This document shows, in pieces, positions 43,550 through 51,470 of a DNA stretch of 64,000 bases. Origin of the DNA: Rhodococcus sp. P-2 (GTDB lineage Bacteria > Actinomycetota > Actinomycetes > Mycobacteriales > Mycobacteriaceae); contig NZ_CP066779.1 in assembly GCF_016598535.1 (NCBI RefSeq), positions 2,418,001 to 2,482,000 on the forward strand, given 5' to 3'. Under the pieces are notes generated by a model that did no database searches, was not told the DNA's origin, and saw only the letters and a program-made list of their open reading frames with translations. The position numbers and the translations under genes were made by a program. Position 1 is the stretch's first letter; each line of letters starts with the position of its first letter.

Positions 43550-45019
43550 GTTGTCGGCTGCTTGAACAGCGGCACGCCTTTTGGTCACACCCAATTTGCG
43601 GTAGATCGAGCGAATGTGTGTCTTCACGGTGGGATAGGCAATGCCGAGATGCGCAGCGATCTCGTCCGCAGTCATCGTGGTGCGCAGAAACGTGAGAATC
43701 TCGGTCTCACGTTCGGTCAGAACTCCTGTGAGCTGGGCAGAGAGCCGGCTCCGTTTTTCCAGAATCGTGCGCAGGAGTTCCTGGTGTCTCGACCCTTGTA
43801 CTGCGTGCGCGTTCAAGAGATCGACAATTACCGGATCGCCGCTGAGAAAAGGAGCGAGAATCCGCTCGGGGATTGCCTCCGCCAGCGCACGATCCAACTG
43901 CTCGTGCGCCTGCGATCCACGCCCTGCGACGGAACTCAGCGCAGCAGACGTGACAAGTGTGCTCACCAACGCATATCGGGGTAGCCCCGCCGAGGTTGCC
44001 AAACGAATCGCCCGAGCCGACGGTTCCGGATCTCCCAAGACTCGGTAGAGCTCCGAGAGAAGGGCATGAGCGACCGCAGCACCGGTTCGGGTCAGCGTGG
44101 GCGTTGCGATCCGGCGCGCTTGGTCGTCCTGCCCCTGAGCGTGGGCGAGCCAGGCCGTGGTGACGCGTCGCAATGTATCCCAAGGAATGCCGTGCTTGTC
44201 CGCAGTGCTCACGCCGCGCAGCAGACGAGCGGCGTTGTGGTACCGGTCTTCCCGGTTCAGAGCGATCAGGCTCATCACCAGGTACAGCCGGGCGAGCGCC
44301 TCGAAGTTGGTTCCGGGACTGCCCTCGACGATGATCGAGTCGAACTGAGCGATCGCCTCCTCGAAGTCGCCACGCCAGTACGCGATGCATCCTCGATTCG
44401 ACTGCGGGAGGCCACCTTCGAAGCGTTCCCAGTCGGACGCCACTTCTCGGGACGGGAGGCCGTCGAGAATCTGTTCGGCTTCGGTGAATGCTCCCGCGTG
44501 AGTGAGGGCAAACGCCAAGTTGGATTGCGCCAGACGAAATGTCTCCGCACGCGACTGCAACTGTGCCTCATCGCTGGCGGAACGAAGTAGCGCGATGGCA
44601 CGAGGAAGATCGCGACGAAGCCTGATCTCGGTCCATCCGAGGAGGAACAGCGCGGACGGGTAATCGTCTTCGGGCTCGCACTGGGAGAGCGCGTGGCGCG
44701 CACGATCGGCGATGACGGCCTTGGTCGAGGTGTCCGGAGCGAGCAGCAGGTCGGTGAAGCAGACGACAAAATCGTCGGACGCCACCCGCAGACCCTGCCC
44801 GCGGAGAAACTCCGCGCCGTACGGGTCGCCGCTGAGGTCACGGCAGCACGCTCTTATCAGCAGGATGTGCGGATCGTGCGGATCGGGATGAGCAAGGCAG
44901 AGCTGCTCCAGTTCCCTGGTATGAGATTCGAGAATCAGACGGAGCCAATTCTTCCGCAGCACGCGTCGAGCCTGCTCCGCTTCACCGGAGGCGAGTGCAT
45001 CACGCACGGCTTCGATCAT
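43484..45019 (-). CDS. LuxR-type regulator with helical repeats, no ATPase domain
   Basis: Regulator of 511 aa. Residues 1-420 are TPR/MalT-like helical repeats (for example the FRLAQSNLAFALTHAGAFTE and WLAHAQGQDDQARRIA segments). The C-terminal LuxR HTH, VLTERETEILTFLRTTMTADEIAAHLGIAYPTVKTHIRSIYRKLGV, spans about residues 428-475. Relatives of the MalT/LAL class carry an N-terminal P-loop NTPase, which is absent here, making this a shortened version. It overlaps the TetR 3' end by 66 bp and is divergent from the SHOCT gene string at 45189, its most plausible target. A perfect palindrome lies in that gap. Confidence 0.87.
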   Translation of the reverse strand: MIEAVRDALASGEAEQARRVLRKNWLRLILESHTRELEQLCLAHPDPHDPHILLIRACCRDLSGDPYGAEFLRGQGLRVASDDFVVCFTDLLLAPDTSTKAVIADRARHALSQCEPEDDYPSALFLLGWTEIRLRRDLPRAIALLRSASDEAQLQSRAETFRLAQSNLAFALTHAGAFTEAEQILDGLPSREVASDWERFEGGLPQSNRGCIAYWRGDFEEAIAQFDSIIVEGSPGTNFEALARLYLVMSLIALNREDRYHNAARLLRGVSTADKHGIPWDTLRRVTTAWLAHAQGQDDQARRIATPTLTRTGAAVAHALLSELYRVLGDPEPSARAIRLATSAGLPRYALVSTLVTSAALSSVAGRGSQAHEQLDRALAEAIPERILAPFLSGDPVIVDLLNAHAVQGSRHQELLRTILEKRSRLSAQLTGVLTERETEILTFLRTTMTADEIAAHLGIAYPTVKTHIRSIYRKLGVTKRRAAVQAADNLDRGIGRDSAAEAANRQVQGL

Positions 45020-45061
45020 GTGTCGAAGATACTCGAGACATTCGACCGCCGTGGAAATCCG

Positions 45062-45084
45062 GTCTCATCCGCTTCGGATGAGAC
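45062..45084. promoter_or_regulatory. 23-bp perfect palindrome between the LuxR gene and the SHOCT operon
   Basis: Arms GTCTCATCCG (45062-45071) and CGGATGAGAC (45075-45084) flank CTT. It sits 42 bp from the LuxR start (45019) and 104 bp from the SHOCT start (45189) in the 169-bp divergent region. It may be the binding site of the LuxR-type regulator or a hairpin in a leader. Confidence 0.65.
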
Positions 45085-45188
45085 GGCGATCGAAGCCTGC
45101 GGAAACCGGTGAGAATTGCCGGAATCAACCAAAATGCGCCAGTCGGCGAAATACCGGTGCGCAGGCCCGACACGAACGGACAAGACAC

Positions 45189-45563
45189 ATGAGTTTCTGG
45201 GAAAGCCTCGGCTGGATGCTGTGGGCGACCGTCTTCATCGGATATCTCTTCGCGCTGTTCGCGATCATCGCTGACCTGTTCCGCGACCACAAGCTGAGCG
45301 GCTGGTTGAAAGCTGTCTGGATATTTTTCCTGCTCTTCCTGCCCATCCTCACCGCGCTCGTCTACCTCGTCGCTCGCGGCGAAGGGATGACGGAACGCAG
45401 CAACAAGGCCGCACGTGACGCCGAGAACGCTGCCGAATCGTATATCCGCGAGGTCGCAGGAAAGAGCCCCAGCGAGGAGATCGCCACAGCCGCAGCGTTG
45501 CTCGAAGCCGGAGCGATCAACGAGGACGAGTTCGCCGCACTGAAACTGAAGGTCCTCTCGTGA
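45189..45563 (+). CDS. membrane protein with SHOCT domain
   Basis: Protein of 124 aa. Two membrane helices (about residues 8-30 and 39-62; LWATVFIGYLFALFAIIAD and WLKAVWIFFLLFLPILTALVYL) resemble the phospholipase-D-nuclease N-terminal membrane module. A charged linker follows, and then a C-terminal SHOCT domain (IATAAALLEAGAINEDEFAALKLKVL, about 98-123). SHOCT is a short oligomerisation module. It is the first gene of a tightly packed string; its stop overlaps the start of the next gene (45560-45563). Function unknown. Confidence 0.85.
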   Translation: MSFWESLGWMLWATVFIGYLFALFAIIADLFRDHKLSGWLKAVWIFFLLFLPILTALVYLVARGEGMTERSNKAARDAENAAESYIREVAGKSPSEEIATAAALLEAGAINEDEFAALKLKVLS

Positions 45564-45994
45564 GTGCCCGCTTCGGACCTGTCGACTTCTATCTTCTCGG
45601 CCTGCCTGGAGCCGGCCTCGATCCCGCCGCTCTCTCCGCGCTCATCGACCTCACGGATACCGGCCTGGTGCGACTGCTCGATCTGATCGTCATCGCCAAG
45701 GCCGAGGACGGTGAACTCACCCTCGTCGAGGTCGAGGAACTACCGAACAGCTTCGAGATCAGCGTCGAGATGCTCGGCGCGTCCGGTCTGCTCGGGCACG
45801 ACGACATCACCGAACTCGCGGCAGCAATCCCCGCCGGCGCGTCAGCGCTGCTGGTCGCTCTCGAGCTGGTCTATCAGCGCGAGCTCGCCGCCCGGACCGC
45901 CGAGTCCGGCGCGGTACTGCTGGGCTACGAGCGGATACCCGCACCCGTCGTCAACGCCCTCATGGACACGATCATCCCGAAACTGGAGGTCTGA
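45560..45994 (+). CDS. DUF6325-like small acidic protein
   Basis: Protein of 144 aa starting at a GTG that overlaps the stop of the SHOCT membrane protein. The pattern FGPVDFYLLGLPG, LDLIVIAKAEDGELTLVEVEEL, and the central GLLGHDDITELAAAIPAGASALLVALELVYQRELA fits the DUF6325 (DUF1269-related) family of actinobacterial proteins that occur next to SHOCT genes. It has an acidic alpha/beta appearance with one hydrophobic helix (about residues 92-108). It is soluble or membrane associated. No function is known. Confidence 0.78.
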   Translation: MSARFGPVDFYLLGLPGAGLDPAALSALIDLTDTGLVRLLDLIVIAKAEDGELTLVEVEELPNSFEISVEMLGASGLLGHDDITELAAAIPAGASALLVALELVYQRELAARTAESGAVLLGYERIPAPVVNALMDTIIPKLEV

Positions 45995-45995
45995 C

Positions 45996-46316
45996 ATGCC
46001 GTACATCCCGAGACGAGGCCGCCCCGGACTACTGGGCCTCGCCGCCCGTACCGCGGTCGTGACCGGTACCGCGACCGCCGTCAGCGACGGTATGGCCACT
46101 CGCCGGCAACGGAGAGCCCAGGCCGAATACGAGCACGCACAGTACGAGTTTGCCCAGCAGCAGGCAGTACTCCCGATTCCCACACCCACACCCACACCCA
46201 CACCCACAGCCTCGGTCGATCTCGTCGCGGAGTTGCAGAAACTCGGCGACCTCAAATCGCAGGGCCTACTGAGCGAATCAGAGTTCGAAGCCGCGAAAGC
46301 ACGACTGCTCGGCTGA
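45996..46316 (+). CDS. small SHOCT-domain protein with a Pro-Thr repeat linker
   Basis: Protein of 106 aa. The N-terminal 30 residues are basic and Gly/Ala rich (RRGRPGLLGLAARTAVVTGT). A central segment carries an uninterrupted Pro-Thr repeat (about residues 62-71), and the C-terminus is a SHOCT domain (VAELQKLGDLKSQGLLSESE through FEAAKARLLG). The repeat is encoded by five CCCACA units and could vary in length by slippage. Two SHOCT proteins flank a DUF6325 gene, suggesting one complex held together through SHOCT-SHOCT contacts. Confidence 0.82.
   Translation: MPYIPRRGRPGLLGLAARTAVVTGTATAVSDGMATRRQRRAQAEYEHAQYEFAQQQAVLPIPTPTPTPTPTASVDLVAELQKLGDLKSQGLLSESEFEAAKARLLG
46179..46208. repeat. five-copy CCCACA hexanucleotide repeat in a SHOCT gene
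   Basis: Five perfect CCCACA units at 46179-46208, in frame, encode alternating Pro and Thr. Changes by whole units would lengthen or shorten the linker between the N-terminal region and the SHOCT domain without a frameshift. Confidence 0.92.
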
Positions 46317-46380
46317 TTCACCCCGATGGAGCGAGGGATTCCCGCTCCCGTGCCGTACCCGACACCGAATGGAACCAGTT

Positions 46381-47322
46381 ATGTCCGCGATCGCAGTCAA
46401 CGTCCTGAACTTCAATCGGGCAGAATCCGACCTCATGTTCGCTCGCCTGGCCGCGGGCGTCGGCCTGGGCACGTGGAACCACACTCGTGATCTCGGGTCA
46501 CTCGACAACCAGCCGATCATCCGCCAGAACCGCGACACCCTGTACAGCAGCGCGATCATCGACGTGCGCGAGAACGTCACGATCACGGTGCCCGATACCG
46601 GCAAGCGCTACATCTCCGTGTGGGTGGTCAGTCAAGATCACTACGGTCCCGTCATCCTCCGCGATCCGGGCGAGCACCTGCTCACGCGCGAACTGGTCGG
46701 CACCGACTACGCCGCGCTCATCGTGCGCATCCTCGTCGATCCGAACAGCTCCGAAGACGTCACCGAGGTGAACCGGTTGCAAGACGCCCTCACCATCGAC
46801 GGCGGCGGAACCGGTGAGTTCCCGATGCCCGACTACGACGAACAGTCGCAGACCGAGACCCGCGACGCGCTCCTCGCACTCGCGCGTGGCATCACCACAT
46901 ACGACCATTCATTCGGCACCGCTGCGGAAGTCGACCCCATCAGGCACCTGCTCGGTACCGCCTCCGGCTGGGGTGGCCTTCCCGAGTACGAGGCCACCTA
47001 CGTCAACTTCGACGAAGGTCTCCCGGTCGGGGAATACCGTCTCCGCCTGAACGACGTTCCCGCGGATGCGTTCTGGTCGGTCTCGCTGTACAACGCAGCG
47101 GGATACTTCGAAGAGAACGCCCTGGGCGTGAACAGCATCAACAGCCTCACCGCCGCCCTCGATGCCGACGGCAGCACGACTGTCCGCTTCGGTATTCACC
47201 TTGACGGCGTCGCGAACGCGCTGCCCATCATGCCGGGCTGGAACTACGTACTGCGCCTGTACCGCCCCCGCCCCTCCGTGCTCGACGGCACCTGGACGGC
47301 GCCTCGTCCCGAAGCGCTCTGA
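46381..47322 (+). CDS. DUF1254/DUF1214 domain protein
   Basis: Protein of 313 aa with the N-terminal DUF1254-like pattern (NQPIIRQNRDTLYSSAIIDV, VWVVSQDHYGPVI) and a C-terminal DUF1214-like part (DVPADAFWSVSLYNAAGYFEEN, MPGWNYVLRLYRPRPSVLDG). No signal peptide is visible, whereas many family members are exported. The ATG at 46381 is favoured by GGAAC just upstream; an in-frame ATG at 46369 is possible. It belongs to the 45.2-48.7 kb string on the plus strand. Biochemical function is unknown. Confidence 0.85.
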   Translation: MSAIAVNVLNFNRAESDLMFARLAAGVGLGTWNHTRDLGSLDNQPIIRQNRDTLYSSAIIDVRENVTITVPDTGKRYISVWVVSQDHYGPVILRDPGEHLLTRELVGTDYAALIVRILVDPNSSEDVTEVNRLQDALTIDGGGTGEFPMPDYDEQSQTETRDALLALARGITTYDHSFGTAAEVDPIRHLLGTASGWGGLPEYEATYVNFDEGLPVGEYRLRLNDVPADAFWSVSLYNAAGYFEENALGVNSINSLTAALDADGSTTVRFGIHLDGVANALPIMPGWNYVLRLYRPRPSVLDGTWTAPRPEAL

Positions 47323-47386
47323 CGAAGCGTTTCCCCACGCACACACCACTCTCGGGTGATTCGACCCGATCACGGAGGTACAAGCC

Positions 47387-47800
47387 ATGCGTCTGCTGTT
47401 TCAGCTCGTTTCGCAATGCGTACTCGGCGCGATCGCGCTGATCGTCGTGCATTTCGCTTTACCCGGGGTCAGCCTGAGCGTCAACGGTTTCTTGGCCGCT
47501 ATCGGTGTATTCACCCTCGCCCATATGATTCTCGGCCCGTTCGTGCTCAGCGTGGCACTGCACTATGCGGCTCCGCTCGCGGGTGGTGTCGGCTTGGTCG
47601 CCACACTGCTCGCGCTCTGGGTTGCGACCCTGGTCCCCGACGGCATTGCGATCAGCGGCGTCGGGTCCTGGATCCTCGCCCCGATCATCGTGTGGGTGAT
47701 CACGGCGTTGGGAGGGTGGATCTTCATGGCACTCGTCATCGACAAGTGGATCAAGAGACGCAATGCCGAAAAGCTCGTGCGCAGTGTGCAGAAGGCATGA
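47387..47800 (+). CDS. four-helix membrane protein (holin-superfamily-like)
   Basis: Hydrophobic 137-aa protein with about four membrane helices (near residues 8-27, 36-57, 62-84 and 92-118) and a basic C-terminus (KWIKRRNAEKLVRSVQKA). The organisation resembles small phage-holin-superfamily IV proteins found on bacterial chromosomes outside prophages. Nothing else here suggests a prophage. CACGGAGG seven bases before the ATG makes the start secure. It lies 64 bp after the DUF1254 gene and 38 bp before the phosphatase gene. Confidence 0.75.
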   Translation: MRLLFQLVSQCVLGAIALIVVHFALPGVSLSVNGFLAAIGVFTLAHMILGPFVLSVALHYAAPLAGGVGLVATLLALWVATLVPDGIAISGVGSWILAPIIVWVITALGGWIFMALVIDKWIKRRNAEKLVRSVQKA

Positions 47801-47838
47801 ATGATCAGTGCAGAAACGGAACCCACGAGGAGTCAGCC

Positions 47839-48660
47839 ATGCCAACTCACCCGCTCGATCGTCGCGTTCTCCTGAAGACCGCTCCGAACTTCCGGGACCT
47901 CGGTGGCATTCCCGTTGCAGACGGCACCGTCCGCGCCGGCGCGCTCTATCGTTCGGCGACGCTGGCAAAACTCGACGGCGACGACGTTGCCGCGGTCGCC
48001 CGCCTGGACGTTCGGACTGTGTACGACCTGAGGACCGCAGCTGAGCGCGACGGCGCACTCGACAATCTCCCTGACTCGACGCGGACAGTCTGGCTCGACG
48101 TACTCGCCGACAATGCCCACAACGCCGCGGCCACCGGACTTCTCATGACGGACCCGGCCGCGTACGCCGAGAGTGTCAGCGGTGGCCGTGGGATCGCGCA
48201 GATGGAGGAAGCCAACCGCAACTTCGTCAGCCTGCCGTCCGCACTCGACGCCTACCGCGCGTTCTACCTCGACCTCATCGACGAAAAACGCACCGGGGCG
48301 GCGCTTTTCCACTGCACCACCGGCAAGGATCGCACCGGGTGGGCCGCGACCTCTTTCTTGCTCCTCCTCGGCGCCGACGAAGCCGATGTACGCGCCGACT
48401 ACCTGGAGACGAACACCGATCTGGCACCTATGACGGAACCGATCCTCGACTTCGCCGCAAGCAAAGGCGTTGACGGAGAACTGCTCCGGCCGCTCCTCGG
48501 AGTCCGCGACAGCTACTTCGACGCCGCGCTCGACGAAATGCGCACGCAATTCGGCGCAGTCGAGGACTACGCAATCAACGGACTCAAGCTCACCTCAGAA
48601 CAAATCACCGCGCTCCGCGAGCGGTTCACATCACGATCGGGCTTCGTCAGCGCGACGTGA
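47839..48660 (+). CDS. tyrosine-protein phosphatase-like protein (Y_phosphatase3 type)
   Basis: Protein of 273 aa with a PTP P-loop HCTTGKDRTGWAA (H158, C159, R165), preceded by NFRDLGGIPVADGTVRAGALYRSA (residues about 17-40), the N-terminal signature of Y_phosphatase3 enzymes such as mycobacterial PtpB-like proteins. All catalytic residues of the loop are present. It should dephosphorylate phosphotyrosine/phosphoserine or phosphoinositides. GAGGAG before the ATG fixes the start. Its 3' end overlaps the convergent EamA gene by 14 bp. It is the last of the 45.2-48.7 kb string. Confidence 0.9.
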   Translation: MPTHPLDRRVLLKTAPNFRDLGGIPVADGTVRAGALYRSATLAKLDGDDVAAVARLDVRTVYDLRTAAERDGALDNLPDSTRTVWLDVLADNAHNAAATGLLMTDPAAYAESVSGGRGIAQMEEANRNFVSLPSALDAYRAFYLDLIDEKRTGAALFHCTTGKDRTGWAATSFLLLLGADEADVRADYLETNTDLAPMTEPILDFAASKGVDGELLRPLLGVRDSYFDAALDEMRTQFGAVEDYAINGLKLTSEQITALRERFTSRSGFVSAT

Positions 48661-49624
48661 TCGGAGCTCTTACCGGGCAGGAATCCGTGCTCTCGTCCTG
48701 CTTCTTCGGTCGATTGTCCACGCGGGTGACCACGATGACGGCGAGGATGCCCACCGCCAATCCGAGCGCGGTGAACGGAGTGAAAGATTCTCCGAACATC
48801 AGTGCGCCCCAAACCGCGGTGACCGGAGCGATCAAGAACATCAAAGTGTTGACGGACGTGATGCCGATGCGACGCAGCAACAACCAGTACAGGCCGTAAC
48901 CGCCGAAGGTGGACAACACGATCAACCAGAGCAATGCGATCCAGAATGTGTTGACACTCGGCGGTGCGGCAGCACCCGAAGCGAACGCAAGAATCGTGAA
49001 AACTATTGCGCTGGTTAAGCAGTGGATGGCCAAGGCCTGCAGTGGTGGCATAGACGTGGGAGCGCGTTGCTGGACGAAGGTGGATGCAACCAGGCTCACC
49101 ATCCCCAGGAACGGAATCGCGTAGGCCCACCACGGCGCCGATGTACCGGCTCCGGCGTCGGCTGCCGTGACCATCGCGACGCCGGCCAGTCCGATCGCTA
49201 ATCCGATCCACTGCATCCGCGGGACTGCGACACCGAGGACCGGGCCGAGCAGCGCGGCTGCCACCAGCGGCTGAATACCGTCGATCAGCGCAGTTGTCCC
49301 GGTGTTCACGCCGAGATCGACTGCCCAGTACACGGACAACAGATAGCCGCTCTGGGAGAGCATCCCGATCACTATCTGCCTGCCGAGCGCTCGCGGTGTC
49401 GGCATCGTGTTCCGGCGCCGGGCGGAGAGCCAGACAATCGGGACCAGTACCGCCGCAAGCGGGAGAAAACGCCACATCAGCAGCGTGGGTACCTCGGCAC
49501 TGCCGGCGCCGAGTTTGGCTCCGATGAATCCCGAACTCCAGCACGCGACGAACAGGATCGACAAGGTGGCCGTCACGGCAGATCTCGGGGTCACGATCCG
49601 AGGTATACCGATCTGTTTACTCAT
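48647..49624 (-). CDS. EamA/DMT-family exporter
   Basis: Drug/metabolite transporter of 325 aa with ten predicted membrane helices in two EamA repeats (first about residues 17-155, second 166-300). LSILFVACWSSGFIGAKLG is the typical start of repeat one, and FLIAPVTAVWGALMFGESFTPF lies near the end of repeat two. The ATG at 49624 sits inside a paired operator region recognised by the divergent TetR gene, so this exporter is the probable repressed target. The cytoplasmic C-terminal tail (RPKKQDESTDSC) overlaps the phosphatase 3' end. Confidence 0.9.
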   Translation of the reverse strand: MSKQIGIPRIVTPRSAVTATLSILFVACWSSGFIGAKLGAGSAEVPTLLMWRFLPLAAVLVPIVWLSARRRNTMPTPRALGRQIVIGMLSQSGYLLSVYWAVDLGVNTGTTALIDGIQPLVAAALLGPVLGVAVPRMQWIGLAIGLAGVAMVTAADAGAGTSAPWWAYAIPFLGMVSLVASTFVQQRAPTSMPPLQALAIHCLTSAIVFTILAFASGAAAPPSVNTFWIALLWLIVLSTFGGYGLYWLLLRRIGITSVNTLMFLIAPVTAVWGALMFGESFTPFTALGLAVGILAVIVVTRVDNRPKKQDESTDSCPVRAPITSR

Positions 49625-49650
49625 GGAGTCGACTATACAGATCGGTATAC
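49603..49650. promoter_or_regulatory. paired TetR-type operators between EamA and TetR genes
   Basis: A 14-bp arm, GTATACCGATCTGT at 49603-49616, is repeated exactly inverted at 49637-49650. Each arm extends into an imperfect 18-bp dyad centred on GATC (49603-49620 and 49633-49650). The first overlaps the EamA start codon region; the second ends 8 bp before the TetR ATG. Two dimers could bind and block both genes. Confidence 0.85.
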
Positions 49651-49658
49651 TTTTGTCC

Positions 49659-50237
49659 ATGGCAGACGAATCCGTACCCGAATTGACTCCGAAAGCACGT
49701 CGCATTCTGGAGTCGGCATCGAAGCTGTTCTACGAAAAGGGAATTCACGCCGTAGGCGTGGATACCGTCGCACTGGACGCCGGGGTCACGAAGAAGACTT
49801 TGTACGAGCGGTTCGGCTCGAAAGACGGCCTCGTCGTGGAATATCTGAAGGATCGAGATCGGCGGTGGCGGATTTTTCGCGACAAGAAGTTGGCATCAGC
49901 CGGACACAGCCGCGCCGAACGGTTGAGTGCGGTGTTCGATGCTTCCGCCTCCTGGTCGAGGGCGAGCGGAGGCAAGGGGTGCAGCATGATCAACGCTCAC
50001 GCTGAGTTCAGTGATCGCTCACATCAGGTATTCGCTGTCATCGCCGAACAGAAGCAGGAAATGTTGGACGTCTTTCGGCGCATTCTGGCGACGGACGGGC
50101 GGGCCGACGAACGTCTCGTCGAGGCAATCATGCTGCTTCACGAAGGTGCCCTCGTCGCAGACGGGATCGGTATCGGCACCGACCCCTTCGGGGCCGGCCG
50201 GGACGCGGCGCTCGAATTGCTGAAGAATTCCGGTTGA
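49659..50237 (+). CDS. TetR-family regulator, probable repressor of the EamA exporter
   Basis: TetR-type regulator of 192 aa. The HTH spans ARRILESASKLFYEKGIHAV through DAGVTKKTLYERFGSKDGLV (about residues 13-57); the typical TetR ending KKTLYERFGSKDGL is complete. The C-terminal domain contains two Cys-free helices rich in Asp/Glu and one Cys in KGCSMINAHAEF. Such LmrA/YxaF-like repressors bind aromatic drugs or antibiotics. It is divergent from the EamA gene, with two inverted operators covering both starts, so it most likely represses itself and the exporter until a ligand arrives. Confidence 0.9.
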   Translation: MADESVPELTPKARRILESASKLFYEKGIHAVGVDTVALDAGVTKKTLYERFGSKDGLVVEYLKDRDRRWRIFRDKKLASAGHSRAERLSAVFDASASWSRASGGKGCSMINAHAEFSDRSHQVFAVIAEQKQEMLDVFRRILATDGRADERLVEAIMLLHEGALVADGIGIGTDPFGAGRDAALELLKNSG

Positions 50238-50242
50238 TCCAC

Positions 50243-50317
50243 CCCGCTACGCCCCCACAGTCACTCCCCAACCCGCTTCGCCCCCACAGTCACTCCCCCA
50301 CCCGCTTCGCCCCCACC
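50243..50317. repeat. 29-bp tandem repeat spanning the 3' end of a TetR gene
   Basis: Two full 29-bp units at 50243-50271 and 50272-50300 (differing at two positions) and a 17-bp third start at 50301-50317. Each begins CCCGCT(T/A)CGCCCCCA. The third and part of the second unit encode the C-terminus and stop of the minus-strand TetR gene (stop at 50290); the rest is a duplicated copy of that 3' end in the 52-bp convergent gap. Confidence 0.85.
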
Positions 50318-50916
50318 ATGCGCCGCGCTATCTCCAAATACCTCTCCACCAACTCCTCCGGAGACAACTCACCGTCCGGTCGGTACCACACCGCCACGGC
50401 GACGCACATTGTCACAACGGCGCGGCTGGCATCCTCGGGATGGTCGGCCTCGAACACTCCCGAATCGACGCCGTCGAGGACGATCCGGTCCACCTGTTTC
50501 TGCTGTTCGTCGCGCTGCGCGATGTAGCTCGCCCGACTGTCGGGCTCCATGCTGCGGATCTCGGAGGAGGCGACGAACGACTGCTCGCGTCGAAACATGT
50601 GGAACCGCAACAGAGATTCGATCACCGCGTCGAAACGGTCCGAGGGATCGTCCCCGGCATCGAGTTCGGCGGCGCGGCTTCGCTCCAACAACTCCGTCAT
50701 CACGACGGTCGCCAGACCGATCAGCAGAGCCTGCTTGGACGGATAGTGGTGGTAGAGCCCAGGCACCGACAGCCCGGACCGCGACGCCACGTCACGGATC
50801 GACGTTCCGTGATAGCCCTGCTCGACGAACGCCTCCAGCGCCGCGGCGAGCGGTTTCGGCAATCCCAGGTCTTCGTAATCGCGCCAGGACCCGCGTACCG
50901 GAAGCTCGTTCGTCAT
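50290..50916 (-). CDS. TetR-family regulator
   Basis: TetR-type regulator of 208 aa. The HTH reads ALEAFVEQGYHGTSIRDVAS then RSGLSVPGLYHHYPSKQALL at about residues 26-66. The C-terminal domain resembles the KstR2/FadR-like TetR_C group, with VVTMCVAVAVWYRPDGELSPEELVERYLEIARRM near the end. The ATG at 50916 starts a typical leader. It is divergent from the SRPBCC gene at 51006 and is a candidate for its control. Its 3' end lies in the 29-bp tandem repeat. Confidence 0.88.
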   Translation of the reverse strand: MTNELPVRGSWRDYEDLGLPKPLAAALEAFVEQGYHGTSIRDVASRSGLSVPGLYHHYPSKQALLIGLATVVMTELLERSRAAELDAGDDPSDRFDAVIESLLRFHMFRREQSFVASSEIRSMEPDSRASYIAQRDEQQKQVDRIVLDGVDSGVFEADHPEDASRAVVTMCVAVAVWYRPDGELSPEELVERYLEIARRMVGAKRVGE

Positions 50917-51005
50917 ACCGATACCGTAGATCGCTCTTGCGCCGCCGCCGAACACGTCGGAGCCATTGGTTAGAGTCGGTGTTCACCGAAAGACAGGGAC
51001 CAGTC

Positions 51006-51467
51006 ATGATCCATGTTCGCCACACCGCGGTTGCTGCCGTGCCGGTTGATGTCGCCTTCGACTACATCGACAACTACCGCAATGTCCCGACCTGGATGTT
51101 CGGTGTTTCCGAGTTCACCCCGTTCGGAGAGTTCGATCAGGGGCTCGGCGCCACGTTCGACGCGGCCATGCAGATCGGGCCCAGCACGTTGCGCTCCAAG
51201 CTCGAGGTCACCGAGTGGGAGAAGAATCGGATCATCAAGCTGTCTTCGCTCGGCGGTGTATCCAACTCGTCCACCTGGGAATTCGCCGCGATCGACGATT
51301 CCAAGACCGAGCTTTCCGTCGACTTCGCCTACAAACTCCCCGGGGGCATTGCCGGAAAAGCACTCGGCCGATTGATCGGGCCGTTCGTCGAAAACGCTGT
51401 CAAGAACAGCGAGGAGACGTTGCGCCACAGCCTCGAGGAGCAGTTCGCGGCCCGCGGCGAAGGCTGA
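51006..51467 (+). CDS. SRPBCC-fold protein (polyketide cyclase/START-like)
   Basis: Protein of 153 aa with the SRPBCC helix-grip pattern: an opening beta strand plus VPVDVAFDYIDNYRNVPTWMFGV, several central strands (TFDAAMQIGPSTLRSKLEVTEW), and a long C-terminal helix (EETLRHSLEEQFAA). These proteins bind hydrophobic ligands or act as cyclases; mycolic actinomycetes have many. It ends 3 bp before the stop of the convergent TetR gene. The likely partner or regulator is the divergent TetR at 50290. The ligand is unknown. Confidence 0.85.
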   Translation: MIHVRHTAVAAVPVDVAFDYIDNYRNVPTWMFGVSEFTPFGEFDQGLGATFDAAMQIGPSTLRSKLEVTEWEKNRIIKLSSLGGVSNSSTWEFAAIDDSKTELSVDFAYKLPGGIAGKALGRLIGPFVENAVKNSEETLRHSLEEQFAARGEG

Positions 51468-51470
51468 AAA

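Noticed and set aside
47387-47800. Holin-like gene as part of a prophage
   Set aside because: No endolysin, capsid, portal or integrase gene is nearby; the neighbours are conserved chromosomal-type genes and composition is unchanged.
50243-50317. Repeat array as a CRISPR
   Set aside because: Units are directly adjacent with no spacers, there are fewer than three copies, part is coding, and no cas gene is present.
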